This document shows positions 43,448-50,213 of a DNA stretch of 64,000 nucleotides, in pieces. The notes beneath the pieces are model-generated. The model saw nothing but the letters and a program-made list of their open reading frames with translations, made no database searches and was not told where the DNA came from. Made by a program: the position numbers and the translations under genes. Every line of letters begins with the position of its first letter. Position 1 is the first letter of the stretch. The stretch covers positions 62,001 through 126,000 of the forward strand of contig NZ_NFMB01000003.1 of assembly GCF_002161215.1 (NCBI RefSeq), in the 5' to 3' direction. The stretch comes from Flavonifractor sp. An10. Lineage in GTDB: Bacteria > Bacillota > Clostridia > Oscillospirales > Oscillospiraceae.

Positions 43448-43558
43448 CCCCTCATCCGTCACGCTCCGCGTGACAGCTTCCCCCCTGAGGGGGAAGCCAG
43501 AGAAAAGCCCGGCCTTCCCCCTTCGGGGGGAAGGTGGCCCGAAGGGCCGGATGAGGGG
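43448..43558. repeat. palindromic intergenic repeat
   Basis: CCCCTCATCCG (43448-43458) and CGGATGAGGGG (43548-43558) bound a 111-nt unit with inner hairpins (TCACGC-TCC-GCGTGA; CTTCCCCC...GGGGGAAG; CTTCCCCCTTCGGGGGGAAG; GGCCC-GAA-GGGCC). It resembles the CCCCTCATCCG repeats scattered through many Clostridia genomes. The interval 43441-43612 holds only this. Confidence 0.8.
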
Positions 43559-43612
43559 GAGCTGGATGCTCTGCCCGTTTTGTCCTATTGCAACCCTAAA
43601 GGAGAGATATCC

Positions 43613-44818
43613 ATGTCCAACACACCAGCCGTCCGCCTGAAGCGGGGGGAGGGCCGGGCCTTCAAGGCCGGCGGCCCCTGGATCTATGACAACGAAATCG
43701 GGGAGATCCTGGGCGGGCCCGCCGACGGGGACATCGTCCGCATCGAGGACTACAACGGCTACCCCCTGGGGGTGGGCTTCCTCAACCGGGCCTCCACCAT
43801 CGCGGTGCGGGCTCTGTCCCGGAACGCCGACGCGGTGATCGACGAGGCGTTTCTGGAGCGCCGGGTGCGGGCCGCGTGGCAGTACCGGAAGGACACGGTG
43901 GACACCTCCTCCTGCCGGGTGATCTTCGGGGAGGCCGACTTCCTCCCCGGCCTGGTGGTGGACAAGTTTGCCGACGTGCTGGTGGTGGAGTCCCTGGCCC
44001 TGGGCATCGACAGGCTGAAGCAGAGCATCCTGGATCTGCTGGTCAAGGTGCTGGCCGAGGACGGCATCGCCATCCGGGGCGTGTACGAGCGCAGCGACGC
44101 CAAGGTGCGCCTGAAGGAGGGCATGGAGCGGGTGAAGGGCTTTCTGTCCGAGCCCTTCGACCCGGTGGTGGAGATCGTGGAGAACGGCATCCGCTACCAG
44201 GTGGACGTGGCCGAGGGGCAGAAGACCGGCTTCTTTTTGGATCAGAAGTACAACCGCCTGGCCATTCAGCCGCTGGCAAAGGGCGGCCGGGCCCTGGACT
44301 GCTTCACCCACACCGGGGCCTTCGCCCTCAACGCCGCAAAGGGCGGCGCGGCGGAGGTGATCGGCGTGGACGCCTCCCAGCTGGGGGTGGATCAGGCCGC
44401 GAAAAACGCCGCCCTCAACGGCATGTCCGACCGGGTGCGCTTCCTGTGCCGGGATGTGTTCGAGCTGCTGCCCGAGCTGCACCGGCAGGGGGAGCAGTTT
44501 GATCTGGTGGTGCTGGATCCGCCGGCCTTCACCAAGTCCCGCGCCTCGGTGAAGAAGGCGGTCACCGGCTACCGGGAGATCAACCTGCGGGGCATCAAGC
44601 TGGTGAAAAACGGCGGCTATCTGGCCACCTGCTCCTGCTCCCACTTCATGACGCCGGAGCTGTTTACCAAGACCATCGGGGAGGCCGCCCGGGACGCCCG
44701 CCGCCGCCTGCGGCAGGTGGAGTACCGCACCCAGTCCCCCGACCACCCCATCCTGTGGGGGGCCGACCAGTCCTACTACCTGAAGTTCTACATCTTCCAG
44801 GTGGTGGATGAACTGTAA
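43613..44818 (+). CDS. class I SAM-dependent rRNA methyltransferase (RlmI-like)
   Basis: A 401-aa protein. N-terminal PUA-like domain (VRLKRGEGRAFKAGGPWIYD), middle linker domain, and a Rossmann methyltransferase with DCFTHTGAFALNAA, VDASQLG and the catalytic LDPPAFTKS. RlmI methylates C1962 of 23S rRNA to m5C; substrate by homology. ATG 43613 follows AAAGGAGAG. Confidence 0.88.
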   Translation: MSNTPAVRLKRGEGRAFKAGGPWIYDNEIGEILGGPADGDIVRIEDYNGYPLGVGFLNRASTIAVRALSRNADAVIDEAFLERRVRAAWQYRKDTVDTSSCRVIFGEADFLPGLVVDKFADVLVVESLALGIDRLKQSILDLLVKVLAEDGIAIRGVYERSDAKVRLKEGMERVKGFLSEPFDPVVEIVENGIRYQVDVAEGQKTGFFLDQKYNRLAIQPLAKGGRALDCFTHTGAFALNAAKGGAAEVIGVDASQLGVDQAAKNAALNGMSDRVRFLCRDVFELLPELHRQGEQFDLVVLDPPAFTKSRASVKKAVTGYREINLRGIKLVKNGGYLATCSCSHFMTPELFTKTIGEAARDARRRLRQVEYRTQSPDHPILWGADQSYYLKFYIFQVVDEL

Positions 44819-44856
44819 GGCGCGGCATCCTTAACGCGCCCCATCCGAGAAATCCA

Positions 44857-44891
44857 ACAGGGCCGCCGCATTGTGCGGCGGCCCTGTTTTT
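44857..44891 (+). terminator. terminator between the RlmI-like gene and nrdG
   Basis: ACAGGGCCGCCGCA-TTG-TGCGGCGGCCCTGT followed by TTTT (44857-44891), a 14-bp perfect stem only 17 nt before the nrdG start. Confidence 0.9.
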
Positions 44892-44907
44892 GCAGGGAGG
44901 AACCATC

Positions 44908-45435
44908 ATGCGCATCGCCAATACCGTTTCCGACTCCATCGTGGACGGCCCCGGCCTGCGGTTTACCGTGTTCACCCAGGGCTGCCCCCACCGCTGCCCC
45001 GGCTGCCACAACCCGGACACCCACGATCCCGCGGGCGGGCATGAGGCGGCGGTGGAGGAGCTGGCGGAGAAGCTGCTGTCCAACCCCCTCACCGACGGCC
45101 TCACCCTCTCCGGCGGGGAGCCCTTCTGTCAGGCGGCGGAGTGCGCCCGCCTGGCCGCCATCGCCCGCGAAAAGGGCTTGAACGTGTGGGTGTATACGGG
45201 GTATACTTATGAGAGGCTGGTCGCCGGGGAGGTGCCCGGCGCCATGGAGCTGCTGGCGCAGACCGACGTGCTGGTGGACGGGCCCTTTGTGGAGGCGCGG
45301 AAGTCCTACGCCGCCCTGTTCCGGGGCAGCACCAACCAGCGGCTCATCGACGTGCCCCGCTCCCTGGCCGCCGGACAGGTCGTGCCGTGGGAGCGGCCCG
45401 ACCCCCTGGCCCACTTCGTCCGGCCGGAGTCGTAG
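44908..45435 (+). CDS. nrdG: anaerobic ribonucleotide reductase activating protein
   Basis: A 175-aa radical-SAM activase that installs the glycyl radical on NrdD. It has the CPHRCPGC cluster motif (Cys-x3-Cys-x2-Cys, in FTQGCPHRCPGCHNP), SGGEPF and VWVYTGYTYE. ATG 44908 follows GCAGGGAGGAACC. A terminator directly upstream suggests expression is attenuated or has its own promoter within the repeat-rich intergenic DNA. Confidence 0.95.
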   Translation: MRIANTVSDSIVDGPGLRFTVFTQGCPHRCPGCHNPDTHDPAGGHEAAVEELAEKLLSNPLTDGLTLSGGEPFCQAAECARLAAIAREKGLNVWVYTGYTYERLVAGEVPGAMELLAQTDVLVDGPFVEARKSYAALFRGSTNQRLIDVPRSLAAGQVVPWERPDPLAHFVRPES

Positions 45436-46325
45436 GGCGCGGCATCCTTGACGCGCCGTCTGCGTCCTTTCGGGGTGAAACGGGCCGCCGAGGGCGGCGG
45501 CCCCTGCATCCGGCTTCCCTGGCTTGCCGTAGGGGCGACCTGTGGTCGCCCGCTTGCCCGCGTATCCACCAACCCGTGGGGCGCGACGACCTCGGCGCGC
45601 CATCCGCCTGCCGGGATGCCTCCGGGGCGCGCCGCTTTTTTGAAGGTGGCTTCGCTGGATTTTTATCGGAAGCGCCCCCGGCGCCTCCGACGCGGCGGGC
45701 GCACCGCTTTTGCTGTCAAAAGCGGTGGGAAAACCACCAGGGCCCGCGTTTTTTGAGGTGGCTTCGCGTGGATTTTCATCGAAGGCGCCCCTGGCGCCTT
45801 CGACCCTGGACCCAGGGGCTCATGGCGGCGGTGGGTTGTGTCTGGCTTGCAGAGACCGGGCGTGCATCGCCGCCCGTCGTCGATGCAAGTTTCAGATCAT
45901 TCGCTTCGCCGCAAGCGGCAAAGCTCACTCCTTCCACAGCATCTCCTCTCCCCACCGAACCCACTTCGCTGGGCTTCGGCGGGGGCCCCGTGTTCGCTTA
46001 CGTCACAGGCGCTGCCGCGCCTCGGGTGGCACGCATCGGGATTACCCCGCAGGCCCTGACAGCCGCTGCGCTGTACCAGGTGCGCCCGCCGGGCCGCCAT
46101 CGGTGCCATGCCGCTGAAATACCATGGCGCTTGTGGTAATTGGGGATCATGCGCGGGCATACCTTGGGCCGACAATGTAGGGTCGACCTGTGGTCGCCCG
46201 CCGTCCCTGCCGTACCGTGGGGCGCGACGACCCGGCGCGCCGTCTGCCGTGCTTCGGCTTGCCCTCCGGGATGCGGGTCTGCCCAGAGGTGAACGACTGT
46301 AGGGCGGGGGCTTGCCCCCGCCGCT
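45436..46325. repeat. gene-free repeat patchwork, ~890 bp
   Basis: No convincing gene on either strand. Repeated patches: GGCGCGGCATCCTTGACGCG (45437 on; a near copy with TTAACG at 44819); GGGGCGACCTGTGGTCGCCC at 45532 on and GGTCGACCTGTGGTCGCCC at 46181 on (hairpins); CGTGGGGCGCGACGACC at about 45585 and 46217; and a 50-nt segment beginning AGGTGGCTTCGC at about 45645 and 45757. Long open frames here are by-products of the high GC. Confidence 0.6.
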
Positions 46326-46553
46326 CTAGGTCTGCCGGCTGCCCTCCTCCGCCAGCCCCGCGCCGGTGCGCAGCCCCAGCAGGAAGGCGTGGGCCGCCGC
46401 AAAGGCCACCACCGCCTCCACATCCTTTCGGGTCTCCTCGGTTTGATTGTTTTCGCACAGGGAGGCCCGGAAGATATCCCCGTCATCCATGGGCCGGGTG
46501 TCCAGATAGGGCTTGATGTAATGGGCGTACAGGAAGGTCAGAAAGTCGGACAT
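46326..46553 (-). CDS. hypothetical small protein
   Basis: A 75-aa protein (MSDFLTFLYAHYIKPYLDTR) with a helical C-terminus. ATG 46553 is preferred because GAGGTG lies 6 nt upstream. Transcribed from a strong divergent promoter shared with the XRE gene. No family recognised. Confidence 0.65.
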   Translation of the reverse strand: MSDFLTFLYAHYIKPYLDTRPMDDGDIFRASLCENNQTEETRKDVEAVVAFAAAHAFLLGLRTGAGLAEEGSRQT

Positions 46554-46591
46554 GTTGGTCACCTCATAACACGAATTTATGTGATGCCTTT

Positions 46592-46620
46592 ATAATATAC
46601 GAAATTTAATGATGTGTCAA
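46592..46620 (-). promoter_or_regulatory. promoter of the small divergent gene
   Basis: TTGACA (46620-46615), 17-nt spacer, TATTAT (46597-46592) on the minus strand, overlapping the leader of the XRE gene at 46638, so the XRE protein may control both directions. Confidence 0.75.
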
Positions 46621-46637
46621 GGGGGATAACGGAAAAG

Positions 46638-46859
46638 ATGGAACTGATTTTGCCCAGCCTGGCAGAACGGCTGAAGCCCCTGCGGAAGGAAAAGAAAAAA
46701 ACCCAGAAAGATATGGCGGCGCTACTGGGTATCACGGAGCGCCACTATCAGAAAATTGAGTACGGGCATATCAATATTTCCGCCACAATGCTGATCACCC
46801 TGGCGGACTACTTCCACGTGACCACCGACTATCTGCTGGGCCGGGAGGGGGAAGCATGA
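46638..46859 (+). CDS. XRE-family regulator
   Basis: A 73-aa Cro/C1-type protein: LKPLRKEKKKTQKDMAALLG, ITERHYQKIEYGHINISAT, ending DYLLGREGEA. It overlaps the next gene (ATGA), and the following three genes also overlap or abut, forming an operon. It probably regulates the operon and the divergent small gene. Confidence 0.85.
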   Translation: MELILPSLAERLKPLRKEKKKTQKDMAALLGITERHYQKIEYGHINISATMLITLADYFHVTTDYLLGREGEA

Positions 46860-47479
46860 CCGTCATTGACAAGGAGACCTGGCCCCGGCGGGGGCACTAC
46901 GACTTCTTCGCCCCCATGTCCGACCCGTTCTACACCCTCACCTTCCCGGTGGACGTGACCGCCCTGCGCGCCTGGTACAGGGCCAGCCACCAGCCCTTCT
47001 ACCCGGCCATGGTATACGCCGTCACCAAGGCCATGGAGGAAGTGGACGCTTTCCACTACAAGGATCGGGACGGGGTGATCGTCCGCCACGACACCCTGGT
47101 GCCCAGCTTCACCGACTTGAAGCCGGGCAGCGAGCTGTTCCACATCGTCACCCTGGAGGCGGGGGAGGATCCGGCGGACTTCTGCCGCCGGGCCAAGGCG
47201 CAGTCGGCGGCCCAGACCGCCTTTATCACCGACGGGCCGTGGGACGGGGATCAGCTGGTCTACTTCACCTGTCTGCCCTGGTTCCCTGTCACGGCGCTGA
47301 AAAACGAGAAGGATCTGAACCCCTCCGACTCGGTGCCCCGGGCGGCCTGGGGCCGGTGGGAGGAGCAGGGGGACAAAACCAGCCTTCTGGTCAGCCTGGA
47401 GCTGAACCACCGCCTGCTGGACGGGGTGCACGTGGGAAAATGCTATGAGGCTCTGAACGAATGGATGAAGCAGCTATGA
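46856..47479 (+). CDS. chloramphenicol acetyltransferase-like (CAT) protein
   Basis: A 207-aa protein of the trimeric CAT fold. The catalytic histidine motif is present as LNHRLLDGVHVGK (HxxxDG), with family segments RRGHYDFFAPMSDPFYTLTF and FYPAMVYAVTKAMEEV. True CAT enzymes inactivate chloramphenicol; many CAT-fold proteins in Clostridia have other or unknown acyl acceptors. The chromosomal operon context does not indicate resistance cargo. Confidence 0.8.
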   Translation: MTVIDKETWPRRGHYDFFAPMSDPFYTLTFPVDVTALRAWYRASHQPFYPAMVYAVTKAMEEVDAFHYKDRDGVIVRHDTLVPSFTDLKPGSELFHIVTLEAGEDPADFCRRAKAQSAAQTAFITDGPWDGDQLVYFTCLPWFPVTALKNEKDLNPSDSVPRAAWGRWEEQGDKTSLLVSLELNHRLLDGVHVGKCYEALNEWMKQL

Positions 47480-48087
47480 CACTGGACGATTTCAGGGCCC
47501 GCTGGACGGGCCACCCCCCCAAATTGCAGGATATAAACCGGGAGTACGCGGTGCTGGTGCCCCTGGCCCAGCGGCCGGAGGGCCTGTGCCTGCTGTACGA
47601 GGTGCGCGCAGATACCCTGGGCCGCCAGCCCGGGGAGGTGTGCTTCCCCGGCGGGAGGATGGAGGCGGGGGAGGATCCGGCGGCCTGCGCCCTGCGGGAG
47701 ACCTGGGAGGAGCTGTCCATCCCACAGCCGGCGGTGGAGGTGGTGGCCCAGCTGGACTTCCTCACCCACCAGGGCGGCTTTGCCATGTACCCGGTGCTGG
47801 GCATTCTGTCACAGGAGGGGGTGGAACAGCTGCGGCCCAGCCCCGCCGAGGTGAAGGAGACCTTCTGGGTGCCGGTGGACTGGCTGCGGGCTCACCCGCC
47901 GGCGGTATACACCTACAAGTTGATTCCCGACGTGAAGGACGACTTCCCCTATGACCGCATCGGCTTCTCCCAGGGCTACCGCTGGCGGGGCGGCCATGTG
48001 GACGTGCCCATCTACGACTGGCCGGGCCACCCCATCTGGGGTCTGACGGGCCGCATCACCCGCCGCCTGATGGAGCAGATGCCGTGA
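47476..48087 (+). CDS. Nudix hydrolase, CoA pyrophosphatase-like
   Basis: A 203-aa Nudix protein. The Nudix box is read as GRMEAGE, DPAACAL, RETWEEL (G-x5-E-x7-RE-x2-EE). It is preceded by LLYEVRADTLGRQPGEVCFP, which resembles the NudL/CoA-pyrophosphatase signature. ATG 47476 overlaps the CAT stop by 4 nt. Confidence 0.85.
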   Translation: MTLDDFRARWTGHPPKLQDINREYAVLVPLAQRPEGLCLLYEVRADTLGRQPGEVCFPGGRMEAGEDPAACALRETWEELSIPQPAVEVVAQLDFLTHQGGFAMYPVLGILSQEGVEQLRPSPAEVKETFWVPVDWLRAHPPAVYTYKLIPDVKDDFPYDRIGFSQGYRWRGGHVDVPIYDWPGHPIWGLTGRITRRLMEQMP

Positions 48088-48725
48088 GGGCCCCGGAGCG
48101 GCTGGGGCCCTATGTATACCGGCAGTCGGACGGCTGCTTCCCCCTGGGGGCGGACAGCCTGCGCCTGGCCGCCTTTGCCACGGTGCGGCGGGGGGACAGG
48201 GTGTGCGACCTGGGCTGCGGCGCGGGGGCACTGCTTCTGCTGCTGGCGGCCCGGGAATCCACACTGGAGCTGTCCGGTGTGGAAATCTCCCCGGAGGACG
48301 GGGCCCTGGCCCGCCAGAACCTGGCGGAAAACGGCCTGACGGGGACGGTTCATACCGGAGAAGTGCAGGCCGTGTGCACAATCCTGCCCGCCGGGGGCTT
48401 CTCCCTGGCGGTGTCCAACCCGCCCTACTTCGCCGCGGGGCGCGGCTGCCCCGGCGGGACGGCCCGCACCGAGGGGGAGAGCACCCTGGACGGCTGGTGC
48501 GCCGCCGCCGGGCGGCTGCTGAAAAACGGGGGGCGCTTCGCCCTGGTGTACCGGCCGGAGCGCCTGGCGGAGCTGTTCGCCGCCCTCCAGTCCCACGGGC
48601 TGGAGCCCAAGCGGCTCCAGCTGGTGCAGCACGGGCCGGACAAGGCCCCCTCCGCCGCCCTGGTGGAGGCGGTGCGGCAGGGCAGGCCGGGGCTGGCGGT
48701 GCTGCCCACCCTGCTGAATACCTGA
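48084..48725 (+). CDS. TrmN6-like methyltransferase
   Basis: A 213-aa Rossmann methyltransferase with the SAM loop DLGCGAGALLLLLA and the catalytic SNPPYFAAG (NPPY), as in TrmN6, which methylates N6 of A37 in tRNA1-Val. Start is GTG 48084, overlapping the Nudix stop. Position directly before rsmI is common in Firmicutes. Confidence 0.85.
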   Translation: MRAPERLGPYVYRQSDGCFPLGADSLRLAAFATVRRGDRVCDLGCGAGALLLLLAARESTLELSGVEISPEDGALARQNLAENGLTGTVHTGEVQAVCTILPAGGFSLAVSNPPYFAAGRGCPGGTARTEGESTLDGWCAAAGRLLKNGGRFALVYRPERLAELFAALQSHGLEPKRLQLVQHGPDKAPSAALVEAVRQGRPGLAVLPTLLNT

Positions 48726-48741
48726 ATCGGAGGAGAAAACC

Positions 48742-49584
48742 ATGGCCGGAACCTTATATCTGGTGCCCACACCCATCGGCAACCTGGGGGACATCTCCCG
48801 GCGGTGCGCCGAGACGCTGGAGGCGGTGGACTTCATCGCCGCCGAGGACACCCGGGTGACCCTCAAGCTGCTCAACCACCTGGGGCTGAAAAAGCCCCTG
48901 CTCTCCTACTACCGGCACAACACCGGCGCCGGCGGGGAGGCGGTGCTGGAGCGCCTGCTCTCCGGGGAGGACGGGGCCCTGGTCACCGACGCGGGCACCC
49001 CGGCGGTGTCCGACCCGGGGGAGGAGCTGGTGGCCCAGTGCGCGGAGCGGGACATCCCGGTGGTGGCCATACCCGGCCCCTGCGCCCTGGTCACTGCCCT
49101 GGCGGTGTCCGGCCTGCCCACCGACCGGTTCACCTTTGAGGGCTTTCTGGCCATGAACAGGAAAAACCGCCGCGCCCACCTGGCGGAGCTGGCCGGGGAG
49201 CGGCGAACCATGATTTTCTACGAGGCCCCCCACAAGCTGCGCGCCACTCTGGAGGATCTGACGGCGGCCTTCGGGCCGGAGCGGCGGATCTCCCTGTGCC
49301 GGGAGCTGACCAAGCTCCACGAGGAGGTGCGCCGCACCACCCTGGGGGAGGCGGCGGCGTGGTACGAGGCCAATCCGCCCCGGGGGGAGTTCGTGCTGGT
49401 GGTGGAGGGCGCGCCGGAGACAGCGGCGGCCGCCCCCGCCCCGGAGGACGCCCTGGCGCGGGTGGCGGAGCTGCGGGAGCAGGGGCTATCCCTGCGGGAT
49501 GCCGTCAAGCAGGCGGCCAAGGAGACCGGCCTGCCCAAAAACGAGCTGTATGACCGGGCCGTGGGGAAGCATGTCGAAGCGTAA
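48742..49584 (+). CDS. rsmI: 16S rRNA 2'-O-methyltransferase RsmI
   Basis: A 280-aa tetrapyrrole-methylase-fold enzyme that methylates the ribose of C1402 in 16S rRNA. It shows GTLYLVPTPIGNLGDISRR, VDFIAAEDTRVT, TDAGTPAVSDPG and FYEAPHKLRATL. AATCGGAGGAG precedes the ATG. Last gene of the five-gene operon. Confidence 0.95.
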   Translation: MAGTLYLVPTPIGNLGDISRRCAETLEAVDFIAAEDTRVTLKLLNHLGLKKPLLSYYRHNTGAGGEAVLERLLSGEDGALVTDAGTPAVSDPGEELVAQCAERDIPVVAIPGPCALVTALAVSGLPTDRFTFEGFLAMNRKNRRAHLAELAGERRTMIFYEAPHKLRATLEDLTAAFGPERRISLCRELTKLHEEVRRTTLGEAAAWYEANPPRGEFVLVVEGAPETAAAAPAPEDALARVAELREQGLSLRDAVKQAAKETGLPKNELYDRAVGKHVEA

Positions 49585-49690
49585 TATCCTATTTTAGAAT
49601 TATCTGGAATTTTGTATATTACAGATAGTATTAGTCGAAGGAGAAAATACCGGGCCGAATTTGCTCGAAACAGGGGCCCGCGCAAAAAGT

Positions 49691-49728
49691 AAAACTCCCT
49701 TGCTTTTCAAGAAAAGCAAGGGAGTTTT
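49691..49728. terminator. bidirectional terminator
   Basis: AAAACTCCCTTGCTTTTC (49691-49708) pairs perfectly with its inverse (49711-49728), an 18-bp stem between rsmI and the convergent abrB-like gene, with T-runs on both strands. Confidence 0.92.
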
Positions 49729-49746
49729 ACTCTATGAAACAAAAAA

Positions 49747-49989
49747 TTACTTCATCTGGAGCTCACGGATACAGTTGGGACAGACGTTCTTGCCCTTGAA
49801 ATTGATCACATCCTTGGCGTCATCGCAGAAAACACAGGCGGGCTGGTACTTTTTCAGCACGATCGAGGCCCCATCCACGTAGATTTCCAAGGAATCCTTC
49901 TCTGCAATGTCCAGTGTGCGGCGCAGCTCAATGGGGAGCACGATCCGCCCCAGCTCGTCCACCTTGCGCACAATGCCAGTCGACTTCAT
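49747..49989 (-). CDS. AbrB-family transition-state regulator
   Basis: An 80-aa protein. The N-terminal swapped-hairpin DNA-binding domain reads MKSTGIVRKVDELGRIVLPI and ELRRTLDIAEKDSLEIYVDG. The C-terminus has two CxxC pairs (ACVFCDD, VCPNCIRE) that probably bind zinc, as in AbrB/SpoVT-type proteins of Clostridia. Regulates growth-phase genes; targets unknown. Confidence 0.92.
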   Translation of the reverse strand: MKSTGIVRKVDELGRIVLPIELRRTLDIAEKDSLEIYVDGASIVLKKYQPACVFCDDAKDVINFKGKNVCPNCIRELQMK

Positions 49990-50054
49990 AAAACAGTTAC
50001 TTCCTTTCCCTGCTAATATCCATATATTTCCGCAATTCTCTACAAACTGACATT

Positions 50055-50082
50055 ATTATAACATATCGTATTGGATTGTCAA
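50055..50082 (-). promoter_or_regulatory. promoter of the abrB-like gene
   Basis: TTGACA (50082-50077), 16-nt spacer, TATAAT (50060-50055) on the minus strand. Confidence 0.85.
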
Positions 50083-50143
50083 TCGGAATCTGGAAATCTT
50101 TCCTGGGCCCGCTAGGCGGAATTTCTCAGGTATGCCGCCCGCA

Positions 50144-50173
50144 TTGACAAGCCCGGCGTTTCCGGGATATACT
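50144..50173 (+). promoter_or_regulatory. promoter of the pyruvyl-transferase fusion gene
   Basis: TTGACA (50144-50149), 18-nt spacer, TATACT (50168-50173), 40 nt before the start codon. Confidence 0.8.
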
Positions 50174-50213
50174 ATACTGATTTGATTTGTGCCTGTTCTT
50201 AGGAGGGAGCGCC

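Noticed and set aside
41002-43455. 817-codon minus-strand frame across nrdD
   Set aside because: Antisense shadow of nrdD in high-GC DNA, rich in Gly/Val/His/Leu with no domain. Similar shadows over argS (34759-36432) and the pyruvyl-transferase gene (50199-52028) were rejected for the same reason.
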